Below, in pieces: positions 20,005 through 30,436 of a DNA stretch of 64,000 bases. Where the stretch lies: the NCBI RefSeq assembly GCF_030848805.1, contig NC_092362.1, positions 11,822,157 through 11,886,156 of the forward strand, written 5' to 3'. Position 1 is the first letter of the stretch. Each line of letters begins with the position of its first letter. Origin of the DNA: Temnothorax longispinosus (taxonomy: Eukaryota; Arthropoda; Insecta; Hymenoptera; Formicidae). Below the pieces are notes generated by a model that was not told the origin of the DNA, made no database searches, and saw only the letters and a list, made by a program, of their open reading frames with translations. The position numbers and the translations under genes are program-made.

Positions 20005-20791
20005 GACGTACAATTCGATACCGAACGTTACGTCCGCGAACAATCGCTTCTACTACGGCGGGGACGACCGGAGAATCGTCGTTCCGGAAGGTTCGTACGA
20101 GTTGCGAGCCGTGAGCAGATATCTGCGCGCCGCTATTCTCCATCGCGAACGTCGCGCCCGCGAGAGAGACAAAATTAAGGAGAAAGGAGGAAAACCGCGG
20201 ACCGACGACGCTGGACGGGCAAAAGAAAAAAACCGAACGGAGAAGGACGAAACCGACGACGAGATTTATCGCGCATACGTGGACGAAGACGACGACGACG
20301 ACGACAACGATGGCGACGGTTATGACATATACGGGGACGACGACGGTGGCGACAGAGTGCTCGATCTTTGCGCCAACAAGAATACCATGAGAAGCGAGAT
20401 AAAATGCGCCTACCGAGTGAATTTTACAAAACCGAACAACATCGGTTCTCTTTTGGGTTTCTCGAGCGATCGTATCCTAAAACCGAACAAATGGTACGTT
20501 TCCGACGGACCCGTTGACGTCATGAGCGTGAACATAATTCGCATCGAGTGTAGTATCACCGCGGGAGCGTACAGCAACGGACGCTCGGTGCACGCGATAC
20601 ACGAATTCGCGCCGAAAGTTCCACCGGGATATAAACTGTCGGATACTCCGACGCAGATCATTTACCTCCCGATCGTCGCGCGAAACGTCACCGATATCAC
20701 GGTGCGAGTCGTGGATCAGAAAGATCGGCTGATCGACTTTCGCGGCGAGGAGATAACGATCAGATTGCACGTACGTCGTCGTCACGGTTAG
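19895..20791 (+). CDS. Penton-like minor capsid protein of Polinton
   Basis: 298 residues, ATG 19895. The start MSLTLTLTGTGSVLTA, LSDGEYELGLATFETYNSIPNV, then IKCAYRVNFTKPNNIGSLLGFS, VNIIRIECSI and a C-terminal DFRGEEITIRLHVRR match the single-jelly-roll penton protein of insect Polintons. It would sit at capsid vertices. Odd feature: between residues about 85 and 155 lies a charged low-complexity insert, first basic (RERRARERDKIKEKGGK) and then strongly acidic (DEDDDDDDNDGDG), in a loop position. It is followed after 46 bp by a small gene and then the major capsid gene. Confidence 0.88.
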   Translation: MSLTLTLTGTGSVLTASHFPALDLSDGEYELGLATFETYNSIPNVTSANNRFYYGGDDRRIVVPEGSYELRAVSRYLRAAILHRERRARERDKIKEKGGKPRTDDAGRAKEKNRTEKDETDDEIYRAYVDEDDDDDDNDGDGYDIYGDDDGGDRVLDLCANKNTMRSEIKCAYRVNFTKPNNIGSLLGFSSDRILKPNKWYVSDGPVDVMSVNIIRIECSITAGAYSNGRSVHAIHEFAPKVPPGYKLSDTPTQIIYLPIVARNVTDITVRVVDQKDRLIDFRGEEITIRLHVRRRHG

Positions 20792-20837
20792 TGTGTGTGT
20801 GCGCGTATCCCTGAAGAAAGAGAGAGCGAGAGGAGGG

Positions 20838-21071
20838 ATGCTCGTTCTGAACGGATCTAGCGCGAATTGTACGAACGAGCGAGCTAGCCCGTTCTACGAC
20901 GAGATCGGAAGCGTAGGAAAGAGAAGAGGTGGAGGAGGGGGACCCGTTCTCAGCAACGCCAACGTCAGATTCCTACGATCGCTGGGTCTCGCCGTGAGAA
21001 ACGCGTCACCGTCGAGCCGTTTCTACCTCGAGAGGAAAAATCATGGCCGACATCCTGAGTATCGGCGGTGA
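20838..21071 (+). CDS. Small 77-residue protein between capsid genes
   Basis: ATG 20838; overlaps the start of the major capsid gene by 29 bp in another frame. It contains a Gly-rich stretch and VLSNANVRFLRSLGLAVRN, which has the look of a short amphipathic helix. I do not recognise it. Position between the two capsid genes and good codon use suggest it is real. Confidence 0.45.
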   Translation: MLVLNGSSANCTNERASPFYDEIGSVGKRRGGGGGPVLSNANVRFLRSLGLAVRNASPSSRFYLERKNHGRHPEYRR

Positions 21072-22283
21072 GCCGATCTTCGACGAGCGCATCGTCGGAA
21101 TCGAGACTCACACGTATAACCCATACGTCAACACGACGTTCAGACACAACGACGAGATACGAATACCCATACAGCAGCAGGATCTGTATACACTGCCGTG
21201 CGATAGTTTCCTGTACGTCGAGGGACGACTCAACGACGACGGCGCGACGAATGAGGAACAATACGCGAAATTAGTCAACAACTGCGTCGCGTTTATGTTC
21301 GACGAAATTCGATACGAGCTCGACGGCGTGGAGATCGACCGGTGTAGAAACGTCGGCATAACCAGCACGATAAAGAACTACGTGTCGCTGACCGTCGAAC
21401 GAGCCAGAAAACTGCAGAACGCTGGATGGAGTTATCCGACGAGCGAATCGAATCTGAACAACGCGTCCCATCAATTCAACTTTTGCGTACCTTTGAATAT
21501 TCTTTTGGGTTTCTGCGAGGACTACAGACGCGTGGTGATAAACGCGCGACACGAGCTTATCCTGATACGCTCTCGTAGCGACCACAACTGCGTCGTAGAT
21601 CCGAAGAAGACCGTGCCGAGAGATCCGGCCAAAGATCCTAAAATTACGTTGTTGAAAGTGCAATGGCGTATGCCTCACGTGGCGCTGAACGACGTGACTA
21701 AATTATCGCTGTTGCGAACGTTGGAGAGCGGACGATTTCTGAGCGCGGGCTTTCGCTCTTGGGATTTGTACGAATTTCCCCTGTTGCAGAGCACGACCAA
21801 GCATTCGTGGGCCGTGAAAGCCGCGCCGCAATTGGAGAAGCCGCAATACGTCATATTCGCGCTGCAGACCGGACGGCGAAACGAATTCGCGGGCGACGCC
21901 TCGAGGTTCGATCATTGCGCGCTCGCCAACGTGAAATTGTATCTCAACTCGGAATTCTATCCCTACGACGACGTGAACGTGGATTTCGAGAGCGACAAGT
22001 TCCCGTGCTGTACGAGATGTACGCGAAATTTCGAGGAGCGTACTACGGGAACGGTCGCGACGACGCGCTCTTTTCCCCGCACGAATTCGCGCGGGTAGCT
22101 CCGCTCGCGGTGATCGATTGTTCCCGTCAAAACGAATCGGTGAAGAGCGCCACCGTGGACGTGCGCATCGAGTTCGAAAACAAGGAAAACGTTCCGCCGA
22201 AAACCACAGCTTTTTGTCTCATCGTTCACGATCGAGTCATCGAGTACAGTCCGCTGACCAACGTGGTGCGCAAAATTATCTAA
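21043..22283 (+). pseudogene. MCP: Double-jelly-roll major capsid protein of Polinton, one frame shift
   Basis: ATG 21043. The sequence shows the hexon-type major capsid protein: THTYNPYVNTTFRHNDEIRI near the N-terminus, DSFLYVEGRL, MFDEIRYELDGVEIDR, then the second barrel with KLSLLRTLESG, PQYVIFALQTGRRNEFAGDASRFDHC and LYLNSEFYPYDD. Near 22000 the frame moves by one base; the continuation (MYAKFRGAYYG, DVRIEFENKENVPPKTTAFCL) runs to TAA at 22283. Both parts are well conserved, so this is one recent lesion or a sequencing error. It forms the capsid shell with the penton. Confidence 0.92.
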
Positions 22284-22302
22284 CGGAAATTGAGGTTGTG
22301 GA

Positions 22303-22411
22303 AATACCTCATCCGGGAAACTGAAAATGCGATTGCGAGAATACCTCATCCGGGAAACGGAAAAATGTAGTTATGAGGTTATTTTTATCCCGGAAACGAG
22401 GAATATATAAA
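22303..22411 (+). promoter_or_regulatory. Promoter with repeated AATACCTCATCCGGGAAAC and TATA box
   Basis: AATACCTCATCCGGGAAAC occurs at 22303-22321 and, one base shorter, at 22341-22358. A third partial copy (ATGAGGTTATTTTTATCCCGG) follows with its first half inverted. TATATAA lies at 22404-22410, and TCTCAGTC about 30 bp on suits an initiator. It precedes the gene split by the foldback element. Confidence 0.5.
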
Positions 22412-22945
22412 TTCGCGGGTTTCTTCCATCGTTTCTCAGTCTGTTAGGAACGAGCAACTTTAAACGAACGTCTGTTCTTTAATTTTTTTCCAACGCGCGC
22501 CGACGCAATGGCGACAGCGGCAACGACGACGACGATCTTTGTTTCTATTTGAATCTCCGCGTTATAAGGAAGCCTGTTTCGAGTCGTCAGTTCTCTTCGT
22601 TAGTAATTGCAGGAGAAGGAATGAAGTAGTTCTGTATAGAGTGTTCGCTTACGTTTAATGGTACAGTGGTTTTTGCTGTCACAAAATGAGTCACAATGCC
22701 TTGGCGCAGTAAAGTCTGCAGTAATATCGCAGAGGAGGGTGTGCTTACGCTCCTTATAATTATTCAGCGGACTTCGCGTAACGAGAGTTTTAGCCTCGTG
22801 CGTTCACTGTGCGTGCTTGGAGCAGACTCTGTCCCCTACTCCCGAATTCGGAGCTTAGATCGCTACCGCAATCGGCGCTTTCGGTATCGCCCGATCACTG
22901 CTGTCCTCGTGCGCCTATTTTCATAACCATCTCAGACTCATTCCC
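22412..22945. other. Leader and anonymous insertion or intron
   Basis: After the TATA box comes a short reading from ATG 22508 that ends after 14 codons. From about 22535 to 22945 I see no gene; the only open frame (76 codons) has no family signs. The 12 bp before it (ACGATCTTTGTT) and at its right edge (ACAATCTTCGTC, about 22950) are similar, which could be an old target duplication or chance. An intron is also possible. Confidence 0.35.
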
Positions 22946-23329
22946 GAACAATCTTCGTCGACCTGCAAGGATTCACGGTGGGCGATAGATTCGTCGCGAA
23001 GGAGGTGGCCGTGTTGCGAAGCGAGACACGCGTGCTCGTGTCTGTGAAGTTGGCATATCATTTTCCAGCAGATCAAAAATAAAAGGAAGTTTTTGTCGCA
23101 TGCAGTCGAGTTCTATAGTTCCTGATACTTTTTAGTAATAGTTCTGGTGATTTTACCCAAAAAACAGTCGATCGAAAAAATGATCTGCTAACTTCCCGTA
23201 GCAGTTCATTTTCTAGCAAATCAAAAATAAAAAAGAGTTCTTGTCGCATGCAGTCGAGTTCTATAGTTCTTGATACTTTTTAATAATAGTTCTGTTGATT
23301 TTCCATTGAAAAAATTATCTGCTAATTTT

Positions 23330-25440
23330 CCAAAATTTCGGAGTTCCGGTTTATTTAAAATATTTTTCGAATAGTTCTGAGCATACTGAAGCATTTTCTA
23401 AAAAGTTCCCGACATCAGCAATGTTGTACGATTGTTTAAAAAATTAATACCGCTCGAAAACAGAGTATTTAGAGAGAATAGGGGATATGCTGTACGAAAT
23501 GTCGCAGTTCCGGTTTATCTAAAATATTTTTCGAATAGTTCTGAACATACTAAAGCATTTTCTAAAGAGCTCCCGACCCTGGCAATGTTGTACGATTGTT
23601 TAAAAAATGTAATACCGTTCGAAAACCGAGTATTTAGAGATAATAGGGTGATATGCTGTACGAAATGTCGCAGTTCCGGTTTATCTAAAATATTTCTCGA
23701 ATAGTTCTAAACATACTAAAGCATTTTCTAAAGAGTTCCCGACCCCGGCAATGTCGTATGATTGTTTAAAAAATTAATACCGCTCGAAAACCGAGTATTC
23801 AGAGAGAATAGGGTAATATGCTGTACGAAATGTCGCAATTCCGGTTTATCTAAAATATTTTTCGAATATTCTGAGCATACTGAAGCATTTTCTAAAGAGT
23901 TCTCGACATTAGCAATGTTGTACGATTGTTTAAAAAATTAATACCGCCCAAAACCAATACTTAGAGAGAATAGTGTGATATGCTGTACGAAATGTCGCAG
24001 TTCCGGTTTATCTAAAATATTTCTCGAATAGTTCTGAACATACTAAAGCATTTTCTAAAAAGTTGCCGACCCTTAGCAATGTTGTATGATTGTTTAAAAA
24101 ATTAATACCGCCCAAAAACCGAGTACTTAGAGAGAATAGGGTGATATGCTGTACGAAATGTCGCAGTTCCGGTTTATCTAAAATATTTCTCGAATAGTTC
24201 TGAACATACTAAAGCATTTTCTAAAAAGTTCCCGACCCTGGCAATGTCGTATGATTGTTTAAAAAATTAATACCGCTCGAAAACCGAGTATTCAGAGAGA
24301 ATAGGGTGATATGCTGTACGAAATGTCGCAGTTCCGGTTTATCTAAAATATTTCTCGAATAGTTCTGAACATACTAAAGCATTTTCTAAAGAGTTCCCGA
24401 CCCTGGCAATGTCGTATGATTGTTTAAAAAATTAATACCGCTCGAAAACCGAGTATTTAGAGAGAATAGGGTGATATGCTGTACGAAATGTCGCAGTTCC
24501 GGTTTATCTAAAATATTTCTCGAATAGTTCTGAACATACTAAAGCATTTTCTAAAAAGTTGCCGACCCTGGCAATGTTGTATGATTGTTTAAAAAATTAA
24601 TACCGCTCGAAAACCGAGTATTTAGAGAGAATAGGGTGATATGCTGTACGAAATGTCGCAGTTCCGGTTTATCTAAAATATTTCTCGAATAGTTCTGAAC
24701 ATACTAAAGCATTTTCTAAAGAGTTCCCGACCCTGGCAATGTCGTATGATTGTTTAAAAAATTAATACCGCTCGAAAACCGAGTATTTAGAGAGAATAGG
24801 GTGATATGCTGTACGAAATGTCGCAGTTCCGGTTTATCTAAAATATTTCTCGAATAGTTCTAAACATACTAAAGCATTTTCTAAAGAGTTCCCGACCCTG
24901 GCAATGTCGTATAATTGTTTAAAAAATTAATACCGCTCGAAAACCGAGTATTTAGAGAGAATAGGGTGATATGCTGTACGAAATGTCGCAGTTCCGGTTT
25001 ATCTAAAATATTTCTCGAATAGTTCTGAACATACTAAAGCATTTTCTAAAAAGTTCCCGACCCTGGCAATGTCGTATGATTGTTTAAAAAATTAATACCG
25101 CTTGAAAAAACCGAGTATTTAGAGAGAATAGGGTGATATGCTGTACGAAATGTCGCAGTTCCGGTTTATCTAAAATATTTCTCGAATAGTTCTGAACATA
25201 CTAAAGCATTTTCTATAGAGTTCCCGACCCTGGCAATGTCGTATGATTGTTTAAAGAATTAATACCGTTCGAAAACCGAGTATTTAGAGAGAATAGGGTG
25301 ATATGCTGTACGAAATGTCGGAGTTCCGGTTTATCTAAAATATTTCTCGAATAGTTCTGAACATACTAAAGCATTTTCTAAAAAGTTCCCGACCCTGGCA
25401 ATGTCGTATGATTGTTTAAAAAATTAATACCGCTTGAAAA
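23330..25440. repeat. 165-bp tandem repeat array, left arm of foldback A
   Basis: About 12 copies of a unit with GTTCCGGTTTATCTAAAATA; starts at 24000, 24166 and 24331 give spacings of 165-166 bp. One further copy in inverted orientation follows at 25443-25617. Copies are almost identical in the middle and diverge outward. They hold no real coding frame. Confidence 0.92.
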
Positions 25441-26224
25441 CAATCATTGCCAGGGTCGGGAACTTTTTAGAAAATGCTTTAGTATGTTCAGAACTATTCG
25501 AAAAATATTTTAGATAAACCGGAACTGCGACATTTCGTACAGCATATCACACTATTCTCTCTAAGTACTCGGTTTTTGAGCGGTATTAATTTTTTAAACA
25601 ATCGTACAACATTGCTAATAGACGGAGAGCTGGCTACATAAAAATGCAAGGTATAAGGTACATGAAATATTTATAGCTAGAGAGGTTCCATTAGCACTCC
25701 CGAACACTGAGTGACCAGTCTGCCTGCGCGCTTAGGAAGATTAAGGCGGGGGTGGACGGTCAAAAATGACAAATTTTACAAGGAAAAAAATGATAAAACT
25801 CAGGGATAAAAATTATAGGAATGTTAAGTATTTGTTGCTACGAAACGCGGAAAATTATTGGCAGACGATTTCGTGGAAGAGAAAGGGCCGGCAGACTGCA
25901 ACAAAGCGGCGTTAACTTTTGAGAAAAAAAAATGATAAGGTACATGATTAAAAATTATTGGTAATAATTACTAAACTGTTAACGAAGCTTTGTGCTAAAT
26001 GACGAAAAAACTGAAGACAACATCGAGGCAGATTGTAATGAAGAGCGCGGTTTCGATCGCGCTTAATGAGGTAGTTTCGTACGATGCGCTACTATGATAT
26101 GTTATTTTGTTATTTATATGAATATATTACGTGTTTCTTTTTTCCATTAATGGATTTAGTTTGTATTCATTCTTTTATTGTTAAAAATAAAATAATTAAT
26201 ATTTATTTATTATATTGAATCTAA

Positions 26225-26487
26225 TAGCGAATTCGGGCGCTTGCACTGATGCACACTGAGGTGCGCACTAAAGCTTGTTTATAATCTATTCTTATATTTA
26301 AAGTCGCTTAAATACACATTTAAAAACTTTTTAGCCAATAAAACAATCTGTAATATCTATGTGGATCCTGTACAAATCATTTTATAGGCTAAGAAGTATT
26401 TAAGATGATCTGTAAATATAACAATTGATTAAGAATAAGCCTTAGTGCACACTCAGTGTGCACTAGTGCAAGAGCCCGAATTCGCTA
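26225..26487. mobile_element. 263-bp MITE, TAA target duplication
   Basis: Starts TAGCGAATTCGGGCGCTTGC and ends with the inverted copy (GAGCCCGAATTCGCTA); the match extends about 50 bp. TAA stands on both sides (26222-26224, 26488-26490). The interior is AT-rich and non-coding. Confidence 0.8.
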
Positions 26488-26944
26488 TAAATTGTTACTA
26501 ATTAATTTCATAACATTTTTGATCTGCAGTTGAAAACTATATATAAACATTTTTCTACAAGTTTTAAAATAATATATTTTAATAGATTTAATAGAGGTTT
26601 TAATAGATTGAAAGATTCGAAAATTATATTCGAAAATTCAACGCAGGTATAAAAACCGTTTGAAACGGTTCAGAGGGACCAAGCGGCCGAGAAACAGCTG
26701 TATAGTAGAGGCTGGAGAAGGTCATTTATGATAATAAAGATAATATAAATATAAGAGAGTTCAGTATACTCGAAAACTCGACAGTGAACAGACGTCCAAC
26801 GTGTATTGTGCCGAATTTTATTTTTCTTCAGCGGCTTTTAGAATCTTTATTTATTGTTCATTTATTATTTATTTATTATTTATTATTTATATAATCTTTA
26901 TTTATTATTTATATTTTGCAAATGTCAGTGAACTATTCGCAAAA

Positions 26945-27442
26945 TGAGTTCGGAGCAAAAGTGTGTATTTTGTAACAACAGCAGTAAAACTAAAATCACA
27001 CTTTTTATAAAATTTTGGAAAAATGCAGGAAGATTTTAAAAATTCGTGTGACCTACAAGCTAAAGTATAATGAACTTATTTTATCCACAACTGCAGATAA
27101 AATCAATGGGTACCATGAAAATTGTTATAGTAATTTCACGGCTATTAAAAAAAAGTATGTTGACAATTATAGTGAATTGGTGAAATTACAGCAGTCTGGA
27201 AATACAATACCGGAGCCTGATCCTAGTAAGTACATAAATTCTTATATGACTTTTTCAATACATTGTTGATAAATAATAAAACTAATTTATTGTTTATTTT
27301 ATGTAGCTAATAACGAATCGATTGCCTCATCTAATGTCGTTTTTCAGCAGATATCAACGAAATCGAATCTGAGGATGATATCGATTGCGAAAGCGAAGAA
27401 GATATGCAGTACGATGAATCCGATGCAAACAGCGAAATATAA
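26945..27442 (+). pseudogene. Element C protein with zinc-finger N-terminus, spliced, frame-shifted
   Basis: ATG 26945 opens MSSEQKCVFCNN, half of a Cys/His finger. The frame shifts near 27000-27015 to one reading KCRKILKIRVTYKLKYNELIL and YHENCYSNFTAIKKKY, where His/Cys complete the finger. An intron follows (GTAAGT at 27226, TTTTTCAG ending 27347, with a second CAG ending 27350). The second exon gives an acidic tail (ESEDDIDCESEEDMQ) to TAA at 27442. Zinc-finger proteins with this YH..CY..F pattern are common in insect repeats. No catalytic domain is present, so it is a truncated or accessory protein. Confidence 0.55.
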
Positions 27443-28068
27443 TAAGTCTACAATTTTTAATAGTATTTTTATGTTAATGAAAAAATTATTCTAATGTTAA
27501 ACATATCTTTTAGCACTTATTATATATATAATATAGAATTGTTATCTTATTGTCGACATGATATATATATAAACAAAATAACATATCGTAGTAACGCATC
27601 GTACGGAACTAACTCGTTAAGCGCAATCGAAACCGCGCTCTTCATTACAATCTGCCTCGATGTTGTCTTCAGTTTTTTCGTCTGCCATTTAGCACATAGC
27701 TTCGTTAACAGTTTAGTAATCATTACCAATAATTTTTAATCATGTACCTTATCAGTTTTTTTTCACAAAAGTTAACGCCGCTTTGTTGCAGTCTGCCGGC
27801 TCTTTCTCTTCCACGAAATCGTCTGCCAATAATTTTCCGCGTTTTGTAGCAACAAATACTTAACATTCCTATAATTTTTATCCCTGAGCTTTATCATTTT
27901 TTTCCTTGTAAAATTTGTCATTTTTGACCATCCACCCCCGCCTTAATCTTCCTAAGCGCGCAGGCAGACTGGTCACTCAGTGTTCGGGAGTGATAATAGA
28001 ACCTCTCTAGCTATAAATATTTCATGTACCTTATACCTTGCATTTTTATGTAGCCAGCTCTTAGACTA

Positions 28069-28620
28069 TAATGTCGGGAACTCTTTAGAAAATGCTTTAG
28101 TATGTTCAGAACTATTTGAGAAATATTTTAGATAAACCGGAACTGCGACATTTCGTACAGCATATCACCCTATTCTCTCTAAATACTCGGTTTTCGAGCG
28201 GTATTAATTTTTTAAACAATCATACAACATTGCTAGGGTCGGCAACTTTTTAGAAAATGCTTTAGTATGTTCAGAACTATTCGAGAAATATTTTAGATAA
28301 ACCGGAACTGCGACATTTCGTACAGCATATCACCCTATTCTCTCTAAATACTCGGTTTTCGAACGGTATTACATTTTTTAAACAATCATAGAACATTGCC
28401 AGGGTCGGGAACTTTTTAGAAAATGCTTTAGTATGTTCAGAACTATTCGAGAAATATTTTAGATAAACCGGAATTGCGACATTTCGTACAGCATATCACC
28501 CTATTCTCTTTTAAATACTCTCTTAAAAAGTATCAGGAACTATAGAACTCGACTGCATGCGACAAGAACTGCCTTTTATTTTTGATCTGCTGGAAAATGA
28601 TATGCCAACTTTACAGACAC
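28069..28620. repeat. Right arm of foldback A
   Basis: About three inverted copies of the 165-bp unit followed by the subterminal stretch and the terminal repeat that mirror 23038-23330. It is much shorter than the left arm. Confidence 0.85.
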
Positions 28621-29079
28621 CGCGTGCTCGCGCATCACGTGTTTCACGCACCGATGAGTTGGAATCTGCTGACGAGCTCCGAGAAAGCGAGAGCCAGTTG
28701 GTTGATAGCGAACCATCACGGCCTTTGTTGGGAGGACGGCGACACGGACTATCGCCAGGCGAAGACGATCATTCGACGCGCGGTGCGCGACAACCTGGAC
28801 GAGTTGTGTGAGACGGAGGAGACGCCCAACGCGCGAATCTACGTGAAAGGTCTCGAGAAGAAGAAATGGCTGCAGAATATTCTCGGCGACGTCGACGCGA
28901 CGATCGTGACCGTCGACGTGGAGTACGAGGACATCGATCGGTTGGAGTCTCTTCGCACCGATCGCGCGTTTCGCTACCGGCGTCACCAACGGTGCTGCGC
29001 CATGGAGAACGTGATGAAGTTGCGCGATTGGTGGATCGAGCAACGCAAATGTTTCGCCAGCATCGACTCCGCGAATTGA

Positions 29080-29495
29080 ATTACTTTATAAATTGTGCAA
29101 TCTTGTTTCAATTGGCCAGTTGGGTCGAAAATAAAACGACTTATTTTGAATTATTTGCTGGCGACGGAAATTGTTTTGTTTATTTATAAATTTGTGTAAA
29201 AAAAAAAAACGTTATATATTACTGGTTTAATATAATTTCATTTTTTAACGTATTAATCGTTTTATCTTATTGCGTTGCTCGTTTTTTTTTATTTTGTATA
29301 TATTGTGTTTAATCGTTTATTTTTTACTCCATTGTATCATATATATCCTTTTATCTATATTTTATCAAATAAAGATCGACGTAAAATCTATGACAAACGG
29401 TGTTCCTCTTTTCGCATACCACCTCCGTATTTATATACGTATACATTATATGCTACCGAGCGCGCGAAAATGGCCGGTCGCGGCAGCGCGTAACA
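29080..29495. other. AT-rich spacer with polyadenylation signal and TATA-like site
   Basis: Holds AATAAA near 29131 after the split gene, then AT-rich sequence without a supported gene. TTTATATACG near 29429 could drive the small gene at 29496. A seven-codon upstream reading frame (ATG 29470) repeats the first bases of that gene. Confidence 0.4.
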
Positions 29496-29750
29496 ATGGC
29501 CGGTCGCGGGAACGCGATACACCTTAACGCGACAAACAGAGAAACGGCGAGCGAAAGCGAGAGCGCGATACGGGGGTGGGGCTCCAGCGCGAGATGCGGT
29601 GAGGAACGCAAGCGAGCAAGCGAGCGAGCGATAACGCCAAGCGTCAGATCGAGTGCGGAAGCGAGCGGTGAAGAAAACGCGATATCGTTAAAACATTTAT
29701 TTTCACTGTTAATATTTATTTGTAATACAATATTATATAGCATATTATAA
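29496..29750 (+). CDS. Small 84-residue protein with possible C-terminal membrane anchor
   Basis: ATG 29496. Ser/Glu/Arg-rich body (ATNRETASESESAI, ERKRASERAITPS) and a C-terminal hydrophobic stretch (HLFSLLIFICNTILYSIL) long enough to span a membrane. The bases ATGGCCGGTCGCGG occur twice, first at 29470 in a seven-codon upstream frame. I do not recognise it. The hydrophobic end could also be an accident of the AT-rich 3' region. Confidence 0.35.
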   Translation: MAGRGNAIHLNATNRETASESESAIRGWGSSARCGEERKRASERAITPSVRSSAEASGEENAISLKHLFSLLIFICNTILYSIL

Positions 29751-29794
29751 ATAAACTTCTGTCATTTAATAAAATTTTTTCAATATATCGTATT

Positions 29795-30040
29795 TCACAT
29801 TTTTTTCACATTTTTTTTACATTGGGAGGCCCAACATACGGGGACATCGTCGTTGATGGTCACTGTTTCTTGGGGGTTCAGGTTCGGAGAATCCCCCTCG
29901 TCGTCGTCTCTCTCGCAACGACCCGCCTCTTCGTGCGAGTCCAGCCGCGCGATGTCCCTATGCATCCCACGAAGTTTCGTCACGAACAATCTGATCTGGT
30001 TGCGAGATTTTTTCACCAAGGAAGTAATGATAGCCCTACG
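29795..30040 (-). CDS. Possible 3' exon of a minus-strand Polinton gene
   Basis: The frame has no ATG at its start; it opens just after TTTTTTGCGTAG (acceptor, about 30041), then reads IITSLVKKSRNQIRLFVTKLRGMHRDIARL and an acidic stretch (ERDDDEGDSPNLNPQE), ending at TGA near 29795. The helical-basic then acidic layout looks real. The 41-residue frame upstream (30254-30379) is on the same strand with its own TATA box and may be the first exon, but I could not settle a donor that keeps the frame. Confidence 0.4.
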   Translation of the reverse strand, partial: RRAIITSLVKKSRNQIRLFVTKLRGMHRDIARLDSHEEAGRCERDDDEGDSPNLNPQETVTINDDVPVCWASQCKKNVKKM

Positions 30041-30253
30041 CAAAAAATACAATTAATAAATATAAATAAATATAAATATGAATAATAAATATAAATAATT
30101 GTAAATAATTATAAATATACATAAATATAAAATTTATCGTTTGATTATATTATAAGAAATAATTTCACGTTTGAAAGCGACACGTTTTTTCGAGCATTGC
30201 GGCATCCTCGTCCACGTGAACGGTGAGTTGCAAAAAAGGAGGCACCTTTTCCG

Positions 30254-30379
30254 TTAGCACTTCACGCGCTGCTGCAACTGCCGCACCATGTTGCAATAAT
30301 CCTCAACCTCCCTCGTCAGGGCTGTGGTTTGATTTTGTAATACATCACACACGCATTTTAAATCGTTAAGTTTCTCCAT
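30254..30379 (-). CDS. 41-residue coiled-coil protein or first exon
   Basis: ATG at 30379, TAA at 30254-30256. It reads MEKLNDLKCVCDVLQNQ, TREVEDYCNMVRQLQQR, with heptad-like hydrophobics typical of a short coiled coil. A TATA box lies 58 bp upstream on the same strand. Function unknown. Confidence 0.45.
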   Translation of the reverse strand: MEKLNDLKCVCDVLQNQTTALTREVEDYCNMVRQLQQRVKC

Positions 30380-30436
30380 CGTCTTGAGTTCACTCGAAGA
30401 GTGCGGATAGACTACGCCCAAGTCTAGTCTCGAGTT

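Larger units (their letters stand above)
25619..28068. mobile_element. Element C: 2.4-kb transposon with long inverted repeats, TAA target duplication
   Basis: Inverted repeats of about 480 bp (25619-26105 against 27575-28068) with GAGCTGGCTACATAAAAATG near each end. TAA occurs at 25616-25618 and 28069-28071, and the ends read TAG...CTA. It interrupts the inverted repeat copy of foldback A. It carries a short spliced gene at 26945-27442 and a MITE with the same kind of ends. The 3-bp TAA duplication is compatible with a PIF/Harbinger-like mechanism, but no such transposase is visible. Confidence 0.75.
23038..28620. mobile_element. Foldback element A with 9-bp target duplication, hosting another element
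   Basis: Begins GTGTCTGTGAAGTTGG and ends with the inverted copy (CCAACTTTACAGACAC). CGCGTGCTC stands on both sides (23029-23037 and 28621-28629). A subterminal unique stretch rich in AGTTC words leads into tandem repeats of 165 bp in the left arm and about three inverted copies in the right arm. There is no transposase. Long repeat-built arms and 9-bp duplications are typical of Foldback (FB) elements of the Mutator superfamily. Element C (25619-28068) sits inside. Confidence 0.88.
22946..29079 (+). pseudogene. Polinton accessory protein (VDLQGF/YVKG family), split by foldback element
   Basis: The coding parts are 22946-23037 (VDLQGFTVGDRFVAKEVAVL) and 28630-29079 (MSWNLLTSSEKARASWLIANHHGL, then IYVKGLEKKKWLQNIL, ending CASIDSAN). 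The frame is the same on both sides of the 9-bp target duplication, so the foldback insertion is the main lesion. Proteins of this type recur in insect mobile-element regions. The pattern VDLQGF, EVAV, YVKG with a C-terminal Cys/His cluster (RRHQRCCAMENV) hints at a nuclease-like fold, but I cannot name a function. An AATAAA at about 29131 lies after the stop. Confidence 0.7.

Noticed and set aside
22696..22926. 76-codon frame upstream of foldback A
   Set aside because: No initiation context, no family pattern, inside an anonymous stretch.
23432..23704. 90-codon frame in the 165-bp repeat array
   Set aside because: Repeat-derived.
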